NCBI RefSeq assembly: GCF_029867415.1
Contig: NC_081180.1
Coordinates: forward strand, 23,584,808 to 23,648,807
DNA length: 64,000 nucleotides
Direction of reading: 5' to 3'
DNA from: Vicia villosa
Taxonomy: Eukaryota; Streptophyta; Magnoliopsida; Fabales; Fabaceae
A program made the translations under genes and the position numbers. Each line of letters begins with the position of its first letter. The stretch's first letter is position 1. Of the stretch, positions 37,226-50,750 are shown one piece after another. The notes beneath the pieces were generated by a model. That model made no database searches and had not been told where the DNA came from. It saw only the letters and a list, made by a program, of their open reading frames with translations.

Positions 37226-37910
37226 CCGTGCGTTCGCACGGGTCACGCAAAGTCGATATAAATAATAAATAAATATATAACGATGGTTAATAAATATATA
37301 TAAAAGATACGCAAATTAAAAAGAAAAAACATTTGAAATTATAATTGTCATATAAATATTAATTTAATCTAATTAGAAATATATACTTTAGTAGAAAAAA
37401 TAAATGAATAATTAAGTTGTCATCTACCCGTGCGTTCGCACAAATCAGACAATATAGTTATAAATCTATCGTGAGTAGTCATCTACCCGTGCGTTCGCAC
37501 GGATTGCACAATATTATGAATAATAATAATAAATAAATATAATATATGTGATTATATTTATTTGATTTGGAAACAGGTACCAAACTTTTTTGTCCAAATT
37601 TTGTTTATTGTCACTCATACCCCTATCTTATTATAAGCATTTGAAATCTTTTTACTTATTTTAAATAAAATTTTCAATATATTTAATAGATTTATTTTTT
37701 CAAAAATATCAGTTATAGGTTAATATGTAGATATAAAAAATAAAGGAAATAATTAAGTTTTTTGTAGTAAATAAATATAATATAATGATGGTTAAAAATG
37801 TAAATAAAATATATACACATTAAGTAGCTTTGCCCCGTCGAAAATGTATATTTTAGTTGAAAAATAAAGAAAATAATTAAGAAATCATTTACCCGTGCGT
37901 TCGCACGGTT
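37226..37910. repeat. Four copies of a CCCGTGCGTTCGCAC hairpin unit near the Helitron 3' end
   Basis: Copies start near 37225, 37426, 37485 and 37891. Each is preceded or followed by similar AATAATTAAG(T/A) sequence, suggesting tandemly duplicated 3' termini. Confidence 0.8.
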
Positions 37911-38708
37911 CATTCAATGTCATTATAAATAGTAAATTGATATAATATAATGATGGTTAAAAATGTATATAAAATACAAAAAGAATAACAGATTTTTTTT
38001 ATATAAGAAATTATGTATTCATCAATCATAATTGTCTAATGTTAAATATAATTTTATAAGTAGTTTCGGTCAGTCGAAAAATGTATGTTTTTCGTAAGAA
38101 ATTTATGTATTTATACATCATAATTGTATCAAGTTTTTTTTGTAAAAAAAATATTAATAGCATTTTTTTTTAGTATAAATGTTAAATTTTATCATAAAAA
38201 ATTGCTAACATTTTTTGATAATTGAAGTTTTTAATATTTTTTATTATACTTTAATAGTATCTTTAATTATAATTAATATATTACATATATTAATTATAAT
38301 TAGTTATTTTGTTAATAAATAAATAATATTAAAAATATTTATTTCATTGATATAACTTCAAATAAAAACAATTAAAAAACAACATTGATTATAATAAAAT
38401 AATAAAATTAAATGATTATATTGGACGATAAAATTTTCCTTATCAAATTGATAGGATTTCTCGGGTCTTTTAAAATTCATTCTATAATTTTGATTATATA
38501 ATTTTATAGGTCTCCAATTGATCGTTGAAGGTACTGAGAGGTAGAGATAAATATATTCTAATTAAAACATAACACGATGCAGTTGAATTGAAAATCGTTG
38601 AAGCATCTTGGAATTTGAACATTTTACGGTAAAAGAGGTGGGTAGGTTTCCTAAGAATTGTGGAGGCAGGTTATAATGAATTTGGTTTTATCAATACATT
38701 AATGAATT

Positions 38709-38926
38709 GTCTGCAATAAATAAAATTACTACCTCCGGTCTCATTTATAAGAAAAGATTGTCTGCAATAAATAAAATTACTACCTCCGGTCTCATTTATA
38801 AGAAAAGATTCTCTTTTTAGATACATTGAATAAATAATGTATTTGGATAATATGTTGTTCAAATACATTATTTATTCAATGTATCTAAAAAAAAGAATCT
38901 TTTCTTATAAATAGGATCAGAGGGAG
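38709..38926. mobile_element. Stowaway-like MITE with a 51-bp tandem duplication of its end
   Basis: The complete element is 38783-38926 (CCTCCGGTCTCATTTATAAG ... AGGATCAGAGGGAG) with TA on both sides. Its left 29 bases plus 22 bases of flank are duplicated in tandem (38709-38759 and 38760-38810). Confidence 0.75.
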
Positions 38927-39974
38927 TATTAAAATAGAATTTTTAGTAAAACGTATAATAGGTAATCATGGTACTACCTCTTAATAATTACTTTGAAAAT
39001 AAATATACTATCTTAAAATTTAAGAAATTTTATATTATAGGCTTATTTATATATTTTTCCTTTTATAAAAATAAGGATCAGGTAAATAAATAAATAAAAG
39101 TCAAATGATTCATTATAGAAGGTTTATAACTTTGTATTAAAAATTTAAATAGATATTATTGTTAATTATTATCCACATATCACATAGATTAATAATTATA
39201 GATAAATTTAAAGAATAAATTAATCTAAAAAATATATTAGTCTAACAATTTCTATCTCTTTTATCTATAGTTATAGATTAATTTTCACATGAAAATAAAA
39301 TAAAATAATCATATAAAGATCTCTAAGATGTAAAAAAATCAACATGAAAGAAAGTATCCTAAATTTAAGTGTCAAATAGATAAATATGTGTAGAGAATAT
39401 TATTGTACTAATTTACAGAACGGTGATGGAATGAGAAATTATAAAATAATATATTATTTAAAATTAAATCAAATTAATTTTTGAAGATATAAAAACGTGT
39501 TATCAATACCTCCTAGGATAATACCTCCTAAGATGCAAAGAACGTGTTATCAATTCCTTATTAATACCTTGATAATAAGAAGTATAAATCAAGTTAATAT
39601 ATAGAATATTAGATTTGGAATATTAATTTATTGGAATAGGCCATTTATGTGTAAACTAAATTTCAATCAAATATTCATGCGTGTAAACTAAATCCCAATC
39701 ATAAATGTGACGGTATGAAATATTCCTTCTAATTATTATATTATATACTACAGATGAAAATATGGAGCTATCAAAATTTCAAAAACACAATTTATTATCA
39801 TTATTAAGAAATATATATAGAGTATGAGGATTTGAAATATTAATTTATTAGAATAGGCCATTTATTATAATAGGCAAGTTTGACCATTTTGAAAAGTTAA
39901 TAAACAACATGCGTGTAAAGTAAATCCCAATCAATCATAAATGTAACAGGTATGAAATACTCCTTCTAATTATT

Positions 39975-40016
39975 ATATTATATTATATTATATTATATTA
40001 TATTATATTATATTAT
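39975..40016. repeat. (TATAT)n pentanucleotide repeat
   Basis: About eight tandem copies of ATATT. Confidence 0.85.
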
Positions 40017-41452
40017 GAAAAACACAATTTTCTAACATTGAATACAATAATTTTTATGTGAAATACCTTTTTATTTTAATTGCAAGCGAAGTCAAAACGG
40101 TTCTTTGAGACTATGTGATACTGTCTATGCACACTTAATTAATAGTGTATATAATTAATATTATATATATAAGCATGCCTATATAACAGTGAATCTATAT
40201 TTCTATTCCCATAAAATAGAGTAATAGGGTAATCATGACAAATAGAGACATGAATAACGTTGTTCAATTGGTTGTTAAAAAACAAATCATAAATGATGTC
40301 TAAAAATATTCTTAAATGATATGTAATTTTTTTTACATTATTAATGCAAATTAATTAATTTTTATAAATATTTTTTTAAATAAAATGAACAGACTATTCT
40401 ACATTTTTTATGCGGCGTATATAATTAGACATTCACCCTTTATCTATTATTTTTTGTTTTCAATTATTTTTTTAAAATTATAAAAATAAATAATATACCA
40501 ATTTAAAACGGTTTTTTTCGAATACCTTCCTAATGTTAATTTCGCAAGAAACAATTGAGATATATTTATGAATTAACTTTCTAATACGATTTTTTATAAA
40601 TAAAAGGAATAAACTATTCTCCGTTTATGTTTTTGAAGTTGTTGCAAAAGGTTTTGAGTAACAACAATGTTTTTTGAGCGTATATAATTAGATAGTCACC
40701 ATTTATCTTTCTTTTTTTACCGTGGTACCAAATTTAGTGTAGCTTAATCCTCCATGCCTAAGTAACAAATCCCCTTTTATATTCAATTTAATTTTTTATT
40801 TTTTAATTAAAAAAATTCTAAAGTGGTTGGAGTAAATAATATAATGGCTCCAAACATGTAGTATGTTTTATTGATTAGGTAAAAAAAGTTAATTTTTTAA
40901 TGTATATATTCTGTAATAGTTACTACACATATATTTAAATTTTATTTTATTAGAGATAAGTGAATATAAATCTATAAGTAACTTTGTTTTTTAAAAAATC
41001 AATACACAAATTTGGATTATCATACACAACTAATAAAGTTGTTAAAGAAAAATAAACATCCATATACGACACTTTTCCACCATTATAAGAATAAGTTTTC
41101 AACGCGAAAAAATTATAATAAAGTTTGCAATTATACTTAACTTTATTTAATCCCACTTAAATGCATAAATTAAAGATGAAATTAAATTAAATAGATAAAA
41201 TTAAATTAATTTTCTTACATTTTTTTTTAATTGTGTGTCCAAATATATTGCTTAAAAATCGTTACGGAGAGAGCATTTTTTTTAAAATGATTTACTATTC
41301 ATGTATTTCATTTTATAAGTTATTTATTTACTATATTTTAATTTTTTTAATTATAAACAATTTGAAATAAATCTTATTAAAAAATCAAAGTTTCTAATTT
41401 TTTATATAAATTTTATATTATGTATATGTCGTTAACTTGATAAATATTAAAA

Positions 41453-41572
<120 letters not shown>

Positions 41573-41923
41573 TTTTCAATGTATCATAATTTAAAAAGAC
41601 ATTGATTTATGTAATAATGTCTGTAGATAATGTTGTATAGGGAATGATGGCTATAATTTTGTGTAATAATGTACGTAATAAATGTCAGCTAGGCTAATTA
41701 TGGATGAAAATATTTAAAATAGCGAAATGATAAATAAGGGCATGATAAATCTTGGGAAATAGAATATGGACCTAAGGCCAAAATCATCCATACATTTAAC
41801 CATAACTTGATTCATATATTATTTGAATATTAATAATAAAATAAATAAAAAATAATAAGAAAAAAAAAAAGGAAAACCAAATGGGGAGAACCCCTTCCAA
41901 AACTCTCGATCTACTTCTTTATT

Positions 41924-42487
41924 TTATTTTAAAAAAATATAATATAAAAAATAAAAAGAAAGAAAAAATTGAATTTTGAACACAACAATCAATTCACGTG
42001 AAAACAGTACTCTCTTCCGCACCATATTTTTCAATCTCTCAATCCAAATAATTGCATATGATAGTCGTTGAGGAGAAGAGAAAGAAGGGACGTAGAGTCG
42101 TTGAGGAGGTTGGGATCGTTCGAAGCTGTAGGTTGATTGGCGGTTTATGCCGAAACCTTCGAATCCAAATTTCTGCTTCGACATTTGTGAGGGAATTTGA
42201 GTGAAGGAGAAAACCCTAACTGAGGAGGTGATTGAAATTAGGGTTAGTGTTGATTTTGAAAAAAAATGGGGTTTTTGAATGATTGAGGTGTGAGTAGTGG
42301 AATTCGGTGGTTGTGTTTTGCGTATGGAACGTTTGCGAGGAGTGTTGCAACCACCGTCTCGTATGGTTGATTTCGGGTTAATGATTGAAACAAAGGTGGT
42401 TGATTTCTGCATAAAATGAAAAATAGAAAACTTCAAACAGCAATCCTTAAAAACAAAATACCGTGAATCATTGAGGTGGAATTGCAA
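41924..42487 (-). other. 187-codon open frame inside the Helitron candidate, unidentified
   Basis: The region 41880-42720 is less AT-rich than its surroundings and keeps an open minus-strand frame. A Ser/Pro/Phe-rich middle part includes MSKQKFGFEGFGI and QPPQRLYVPSFSS. The C-terminal end is hydrophobic low complexity, probably intron read-through. It could be the first exon of a captured host gene, with MSKQKF as the true start. No domain is recognised. Confidence 0.35.
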
Positions 42488-43011
42488 AAGTAAATGAAAA
42501 AAAAACTAAAATCGATGGATGTAATGGAAGAGGAAGAAGAGCTAAACCTAATGGTTTGTAGTTTAGGGTTTGTTGGTTGATATCAAAAGCCATAATATAT
42601 CGATTAATGAGAGAAAATTGAAGAGTTTCTCAGAAATCAAAGGGGAGAAGTGTGGAGGTGGTTTTGCTGTATTTCAAGAAAGATTGCACAATTCCAAAAA
42701 AACTTTTTCACGTTATAATGATGGTAAAACAAAAAAAGGATAATGAAAGGTTACCAAATGATTAAAAAATTTATTTATTAATTAAAGTATTAAAGGAGAT
42801 GCAATTACATCTATGTCCCCGTTTATCACCCTCAAATTGGTAATTAGAGGGATAATTATAGGATTTCATATGTCTTCTACTTTATTATATTAAAAGTAGA
42901 TTTCTTAAATAAAAATATAAATTAAGATAGAACTTCCAAACCTTATAATGAATTTTGTGTACGATTGACAAATTACATAATTTCTAAGTTGAACCAATAA
43001 TAACTTAAGTG

Positions 43012-43781
43012 CAGCGTTTTAAAAACCGGACCGGACCGTTTGAATTGGGAATCGATCAGGTAATCGGTCTGGTTCAATAACTGAATCGGAAATGTCATTA
43101 AACCGGTGTGAACCGGTCAAAACCAGTGTAAACCGCTAAAACTGGAAAAATCGACCGTTTTTGTGAACCGGCGGTTTAAATGCATTTCTTAATTTTTTTA
43201 ATTTTTTTAATTTTAAAAAATTAAAACAATGTCGTTTTGACTATTTTAATAAAAATTAAAATAAAAAATTAAAAAATAAAATAAAAAATTGTTCCAGATA
43301 TGGTTTGATTTTGTTACCGATAATTTTGATATTGAAGAAGGAGATCCCAACATTGAAATAAATTTTTTTATTGAAATTAAATTTAGTAGACAATTGAGTT
43401 ATTTTGTTATAAATTATTCAATTAGATTATATTGCGATTAAACTTTTGTTTGCAATTATATTTTATAATTATGTACTATTTTATTATGTGTGATACCTAT
43501 GTGTAAAATTTGAATTTAAATTATAAACTTATGAATTTATTTATGGTATGATATTTTCAAAAAATTTAAGTGCTAGTTATATTTTGTAGAGACTGAATCA
43601 TCCGGTTCGACATATTTTATACCTATATAATTTTGTTATAACGACCGGTCTATTCAACTGAGTTATCCGGTTTAACCCGGTTTAGTCATATGCGGTCCGA
43701 CCAATGACTCGATGGTTCGACCAATAAACCAGTGACCCAACCCTCACCGATTTGATGTCCGGTCCGATTTGTAAAACACTG
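43012..43781. mobile_element. hAT-type non-autonomous element, copy 1
   Basis: 770 bases starting CAGCGTTTTAAAAACCGGAC and ending GTAAAACACTG, rich in ACCGG/CCGGT words. The flanks CTTAAGTG and TTTAAGAG (43004-43011, 43782-43789) agree at 6 of 8 positions. Same family as copy 2. Confidence 0.8.
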
Positions 43782-43805
43782 TTTAAGAGTGCTTAGAGTT
43801 AAATA

Positions 43806-44610
43806 CAGTGTTTTAAAAACCGGACCGGACCGTCCGGTCGAACCGGTCGAATCGGGAACCGGCCAGGTAACCGATCTGGTTCAATAGTCGGATCGGGTAT
43901 GCCATCAAACCGGTGGGAACCGGTGAAAACCAGCGGTTTAATTGTTTTTTTTTTTGTTTTTTTTTTAAACTTTTTTAAAAAATTTTTTTAACATTTCTTT
44001 TAAACTTTTTTTTAAATTTTTTTTTAATATATTTAGTAGTGTATTACTTAAATAGCATTCTCACATAGTTTTTTTCGTTAGTGACAAATTAAAAATTTTA
44101 TTGTCTATTTGTTATCTTTGCTAATAAATTTTCTTAAATAACATAAACATATTGAATTTTATTTGATTTTTTTTAGGTGGATCCTATTTTGAATTAAATT
44201 TGGTACACATTGGAGCTATTTTGTTATAAACTATTCAATTAGATTATGTTGTAATTAGACTTTGTTTAGATTATGTTGTAATTCGACTTTGTTTGCAATT
44301 AGACTTTGTAATTTTTTACTATTTTGTTATGTGTGATACCTTTGTTTAAAATTTGAATTTAAGTTATGAAATTGTGAATTTATGATATGATATTTTTAAA
44401 AAATTTAAAAGCTAGTTATATTTTTTTAGAGACTGAATCATCCGGTTCGACCGGTTTTATACCTATATAATTACAGGTTTATTCAACCGAGTTATCCGGT
44501 TTAATACGGTTTGATCGTGCGGTTCGACCAGTGACCCAGTGGTTCGATCGATAAACCAGTGATCCAGTACTCTCACCGGTTCGATGACCGGTACAATTTT
44601 TAAAACACTG
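43806..44610. mobile_element. hAT-type non-autonomous element, copy 2
   Basis: 805 bases starting CAGTGTTTTAAAAACCGGAC and ending TTTTAAAACACTG, with a perfect 8-bp duplication GTTAAATA at 43798-43805 and 44611-44618. It is younger than copy 1, judging by the duplication, and lies 24 bases from it. Confidence 0.92.
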
Positions 44611-44619
44611 GTTAAATAT

Positions 44620-45350
44620 TTGGCAATAAATTGACAATAATTATAGAAAATAAAAGTTTAATATCTTTTTATATCTTGGAATGGAGTTAATTTGGTTTTA
44701 TAATTAAAAAAAAATCATATTAACTCCTTAACTTCTTAAAATCGTGATTTCATAATTAAGGAAAAAAAATTTAAAAATTAGTTGTTAAATTCATCATTAA
44801 TTATACGAAGGGAGAAACATAATATGTTTTGAACCTTTATAGACCAATATGAGTCTTTTTCTTAAGTTAAATGACTAAAATAAACTTTGAGATTAACCTA
44901 TAGTTAAAACAAATTTATTAAAACCAAAATAAAAATTAATCAATTTAAGTGTTTGATTTTTGTTTGTGAATTGTATTGAATAGACACATCCGATAACATG
45001 TTAGAGAGCTAGTTTGATAGTTACAAAGACTAGCATACTATGTTTGTAATTAGTAGTCACTCACTTAATCTTTATCTTTGTATATTTATATATTGATATG
45101 TAACTCATTCATAAATTCAACTTACATATCTTTGTTTTTATGACATTGAAAGATAACTTTTTTATAAAGTAAATAAGTGAGAATGTTTGGTTCGAATTCA
45201 CACTTTAATAGCATGTTTCTAGACAACTACCAACTGAATTGTTTAATAGGATCGAAATAGAATATATTAAGTTATTAATTTATAGAAAGATTTTATTAGT
45301 TCAGATCATGTACTTGCTAAAAAAATATATAATAAGGACAATCTCTTGTT
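44620..45350. other. AT-rich DNA with no recognised feature
   Basis: No coding sense, array or element end was recognised. Confidence 0.3.
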
Positions 45351-46720
45351 TTGAAGGGTTGTATGAGAGTTTTGGTAGTTGGCTTTGTTTCGGGCTATCT
45401 TAAATAGGGTTGTAAGGAGCTCTGTATATGGTTTTCTCATAAGAGATTGAGTCAATCTTTCTTCGGTCCTAAGACTGGGGTATTTATAGATACTCCTTGG
45501 GACGGGACTAGAGAGTGGTTACCAGTTTTCTCATAAAAAACATGGAGATGACGAATTTGTTCTCCCTTAGATCATGAAGGAGACAGTTTTCCTCGTTACC
45601 TCTCTCCTCGTGGCATTATCATTTGGACACCTCATCTCTCGCGTTTGTTTAGTATGTGGGTAGTGGAGTTAGTTTCGATGGCTCAATGAAGCGATATGTA
45701 TTGCCGCTTTTGAGTGACATGCATCGCCACTTCAAGGAGTTGTGTGTTGCCGCTTCTAGGAATTTTGTGTCGCCATATTGGCGCTCTCCCACTATTAATG
45801 TATTAGGCCATTTTCTTCTTACTAATGGATTATCCTCTCTTGAGCGTAGTAAAATTATCTCAATATACAGTCCCTTAAGCATGAGACCTTAGAAAGGGCG
45901 AAGTGATTAACCCATACATAGGGTAATTTATCTTTAGACGAGGCTTAGATAGTCGAGTCTTTGAGACGAGACTCGGAAAAGGCGAGCTCGTCCAACTCTT
46001 AGGCCCCTGTTCGCATCTCATTCCCTTAAGTGTTGCTCGAGGGTTCATTTAGTATCTCAAGTATTTGCCCTGTTGTTAAGCTTCCATATTCCACTTTTTG
46101 TATGCCCCTTTTAGAATGGTCTCTCTAGTGTGGCTTTAGAGGGTGAGTTACTCAAGTACTGCTTGAGTTTCTTTTTGCAAGGGTTCTTCAATTAAGGTAT
46201 GACATTCGTATTTCCTCCAAGGGATGCAAGTATCCCTCTTTGAGGATTCAACATTCATATTTCCCCAGAGGTCGGAAAAGATTCCCTTTTCAGTATCCAT
46301 CATTCATATTGCCTCTAAGGATAACAAAGATTCAACTTTAAGGATCCAACATTCATATTACCGATGAGGACAACAAAGATTCCTCTTTGAGGATTTAACA
46401 CTCATATTGTCTCTAAGGATAACAACGATTCAACTTTAAGGATCCAACGTTCATATTGCTTATGAGGACAACAAAGATTCCTCCTTGAGGATTTAGCATT
46501 CATATTGCCTCTAGGGGCAAAAAGGATTCCTCTTGAAGGACATAACATTCATATTCTCAATCTCATCATTCTTCTGTTTTTAAGGCGATGCTCTCCTTAG
46601 AGGACCTTCAAATTTGTGGAAAGATGATACCATGTTTCTAATATTAAAGCAAGACATTTCAAGAGAGTTTATACATTGGCATGCCAAATTCCTCTCTCCT
46701 TATTGAATAAGAAATAGTAA
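45350..46720 (-). mobile_element. Probable 3' LTR and untranslated region of gypsy element 2
   Basis: Lies downstream (minus strand) of the integrase C-terminus. The minus strand carries TATAAATACC near 45480-45492, a plausible LTR TATA box. LTR ends were not located. The segment 46200-46560 holds about six tandem units of ~60 bases with GGATTCAACATTCATATTGC-type phrases. Confidence 0.5.
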
Positions 46721-46724
46721 ATAA

Positions 46725-49130
46725 CTAGTTATAGTAACATCCTAGGGTAATTGAGTGCCACATACTAGGAATGAGTCTTCCATTTAGCTCTTCGAGTTGG
46801 TAGGTTTCATGAGGTAAATTTTTACATACACGATATGGACCTTCCCAGTTAGGGTGTAGTTTCCCCAAGTGAGCTTCTATGACCACCTGCTTGAGCACAA
46901 GGTTGCCTTCCTGCATTTCTTTTGGGACCACTTTGGAGTTTTACCTTATGGCTAGGGGTGGCAAAGTGGGCGGCTTGCCTCGTTTAGGCTCGTCCCGTTT
47001 AAGCTCGTCCAAAAGCAAGGCGGGCGGCGCGGGCCAACTTAGGCGTCTGAGCGCAAAAGTCAAGCCCGCCCCGTTTACTAACGAGTTGGCGGGCCGGCCC
47101 ACCAGTGTTTTTGTTTTTTTATTTTATGATATAATTTATTATATAATTTACAAAAATTTTAATCATTGCCAAAGAGGCCGACAAAAGAGATTTTTTATCA
47201 ATGCATAATAGAACTTCAACAAGTCTTAAGTCCAAATAGTTCAAAAATAAAATAAATAGAGACCAATTACAAAAAAAAAGTAACAAAATAGATTCAAGCA
47301 AAATATAAATAAAAGTATCAAAATAAATAAACAAACAACACATATCATCCTAATCCTATTTAAAAACTAGTTACTAAAAAAATCAATTAATAATTTGTAC
47401 AAGTCAAACAATGATAACAATGACAATGCATAAAACATCACAGTGCATAAATTAGTAGGACATAAAATATAAACACCTGACTTTCTCACTTTTAGCATCA
47501 TATAGAGTCTTATATTGTCCGATTCCTTAATATGTCATAAGTATACACTAATCAAATCCTTTCTTTTTTTAAAATCAACATCTGTTTCTAAAGAAAACAT
47601 GTTAGCTAATGTATTAACAACTTGACAACTTTTCATGTCACACAATTGTTCTTTTATTTTAACCTTTTCCAACCAACACATGTATTAGAAAGTTATAGAA
47701 AGAGTCTTACAATTATAATTCAATTTGTATGTATAATAATTTAGAATGCAATTTAATCAGCATAGTCCTAAGTGTTGTTTTGATAGTTAAATTTGTTTTA
47801 ATTTTAAATAAAAAATAAAAAGTTTTAACAAAAAGCCCGCGGACAAAACCCGCCCCGCCCTGCCTCGGCCAGCTTTTTTAAGCGAGTTAGGCGGGGCGGG
47901 CCAACTTAAGGTATTGAGCCAAAAACCTCATCCCATTCTGCCAAAAATTGTGGGTTAAACGGGTCGGCCCGGCGGGCCTGACCTGTTTTGTCACACCTAC
48001 TTATGGCAGCCCTCTATTTAACGAAGAATTCTTTGATGTGGACAAAGTCGCGGGTTTTGTCAATTAGGTCAGCTGAACATCTAAGTCTTGTCTCATTTTC
48101 CTCTTTGTTGAACTAAGCAATCCTCCATGTGGGCGTGCCAATTTTGGACGATAGTATGGCGTTGACTCCGTGTATCGTTATGAACAATTTTTCTTTTATG
48201 GTTAAATGGGGAATGGTGTGATACGAGCACAATACTTCATGGAGTATTTCAGTCAACAACCCATTGGCATCGTTTAATTTTTTCTTTATTCTACTGAATA
48301 TCACCATGTTCACCGACTTAGCTTGCCTATGGGTGAACAATTAAGATGAACTTTGTTTGTATCCCTAGGTCTTGGTAGAATTTAACGATAAATCAGATGG
48401 AATATTATTTACCATTGTCTAAGATGATGACTCTTGGCAAACCAAACCAGCATATGATATGCTGCAAGTAGAAGCTTCAAACTCTTTCCCTCATGATCTT
48501 GGAGGCGGTATCTTCCTATATCTACTTCGATGAATAGACTACTATGACTACATCGTGTTCCTTGCTGGAACTTTGTGATAACTAAAAATATTTCTCTCTC
48601 CCTAGGCATCTGAGCACAGAGGAGGTATTTCCCATCTTATAGAGCTTATCACACATCATGGTGTGTTTTACTTGACGTTTTCAGACCTTCTTCATCTTTA
48701 GCTCATCTGATGGAAGTTTGTTTGACATTATGTAGTGTATTATGGGTGTCATCCAACTTGTAAGTTGGAGGACATCAATAGTATTGGTTTCTTCAATTTC
48801 AATAATAAGGGATACTAGAGTTTCTTGTATAGTTTTCTAGTTATGCCCTAATTTCTTGGTGCTTCCGAGCTTTGATGGGAGATCAACTCTAGAGTTTTGT
48901 TCTCTGTGGACACATGTTAACTCAAAAGTTTTGAAATTTTTAGATGATTCACAGACCTTTTGAAGATATTTGATCGCCTGAGCCTTATTCACATGATACT
49001 CCAGGACAACCTTATTTTCCATCAATTGTGAGTTGCTCCTAGTCTTGAGGCTTAAAGCACCCATTTATATGGCGAGACCCATACTAACAATGACTACCTC
49101 ACATTCAACTTAGTTGTCTATGTTGGAACA
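46725..49130 (-). pseudogene. Ty3/gypsy element 2: RNase H, integrase and integrase C-terminus, interrupted by a hAT
   Basis: Minus-strand order: RNase H tail near 48840-49060 (FELTCVHREQNSRVD); integrase core near 48350-48610 (WFGLPRVIILDNG-like); SVNMVIFSRIKKKLNDANGLL and CSYHTIPHLTIKEKLF at 48120-48340; then, after the hAT element, KEMQEGNLVLKQV and LHPNWEGPYRV at 46740-46930. All are typical of gypsy Pol. Stops and frame changes abound, and reverse transcriptase and gag are missing. Confidence 0.85.
46953..47999. mobile_element. hAT-type non-autonomous element in gypsy integrase
   Basis: 1047 bases. The left end TAGGGGTGGCAAA and the complement of the right end, TAGGTGTGACAAAA, are inverted repeats. 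A perfect 8-bp duplication CTTATGGC lies at 46945-46952 and 48000-48007. GC-rich GGCGGGCC-type subterminal sequence is present on both sides and the middle is AT-rich. No transposase. Confidence 0.92.
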
Positions 49131-49139
49131 ATATTCGTT

Positions 49140-50590
<1,451 letters not shown>

Positions 50591-50599
50591 CCATGTCAA

Positions 50600-50608
50600 T
50601 ATAAATAG
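50600..50608 (+). promoter_or_regulatory. TATA box of the pectin methylesterase gene
   Basis: TATAAATAG lies about 150 bases before the ATG at 50751, followed by the CTCACACACC context usual near plant transcription starts. Confidence 0.6.
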
Positions 50609-50750
50609 CCTCACACACCTCAACACAAATCAAATCAAAATCATAGTTCGCCCAGGGCATTGAATAAACATTGCCCTAGGGCTCTAACATTTTGATTATC
50701 ATATCCTCACAAAAATTCAAAAAAAATAAATAAATTAATAAGTCACAGGG

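Noticed and set aside
45649..45892. Opposed 77- and 78-codon frames in the gypsy LTR region
   Set aside because: They lie in a probable LTR, mirror each other and show no domain.
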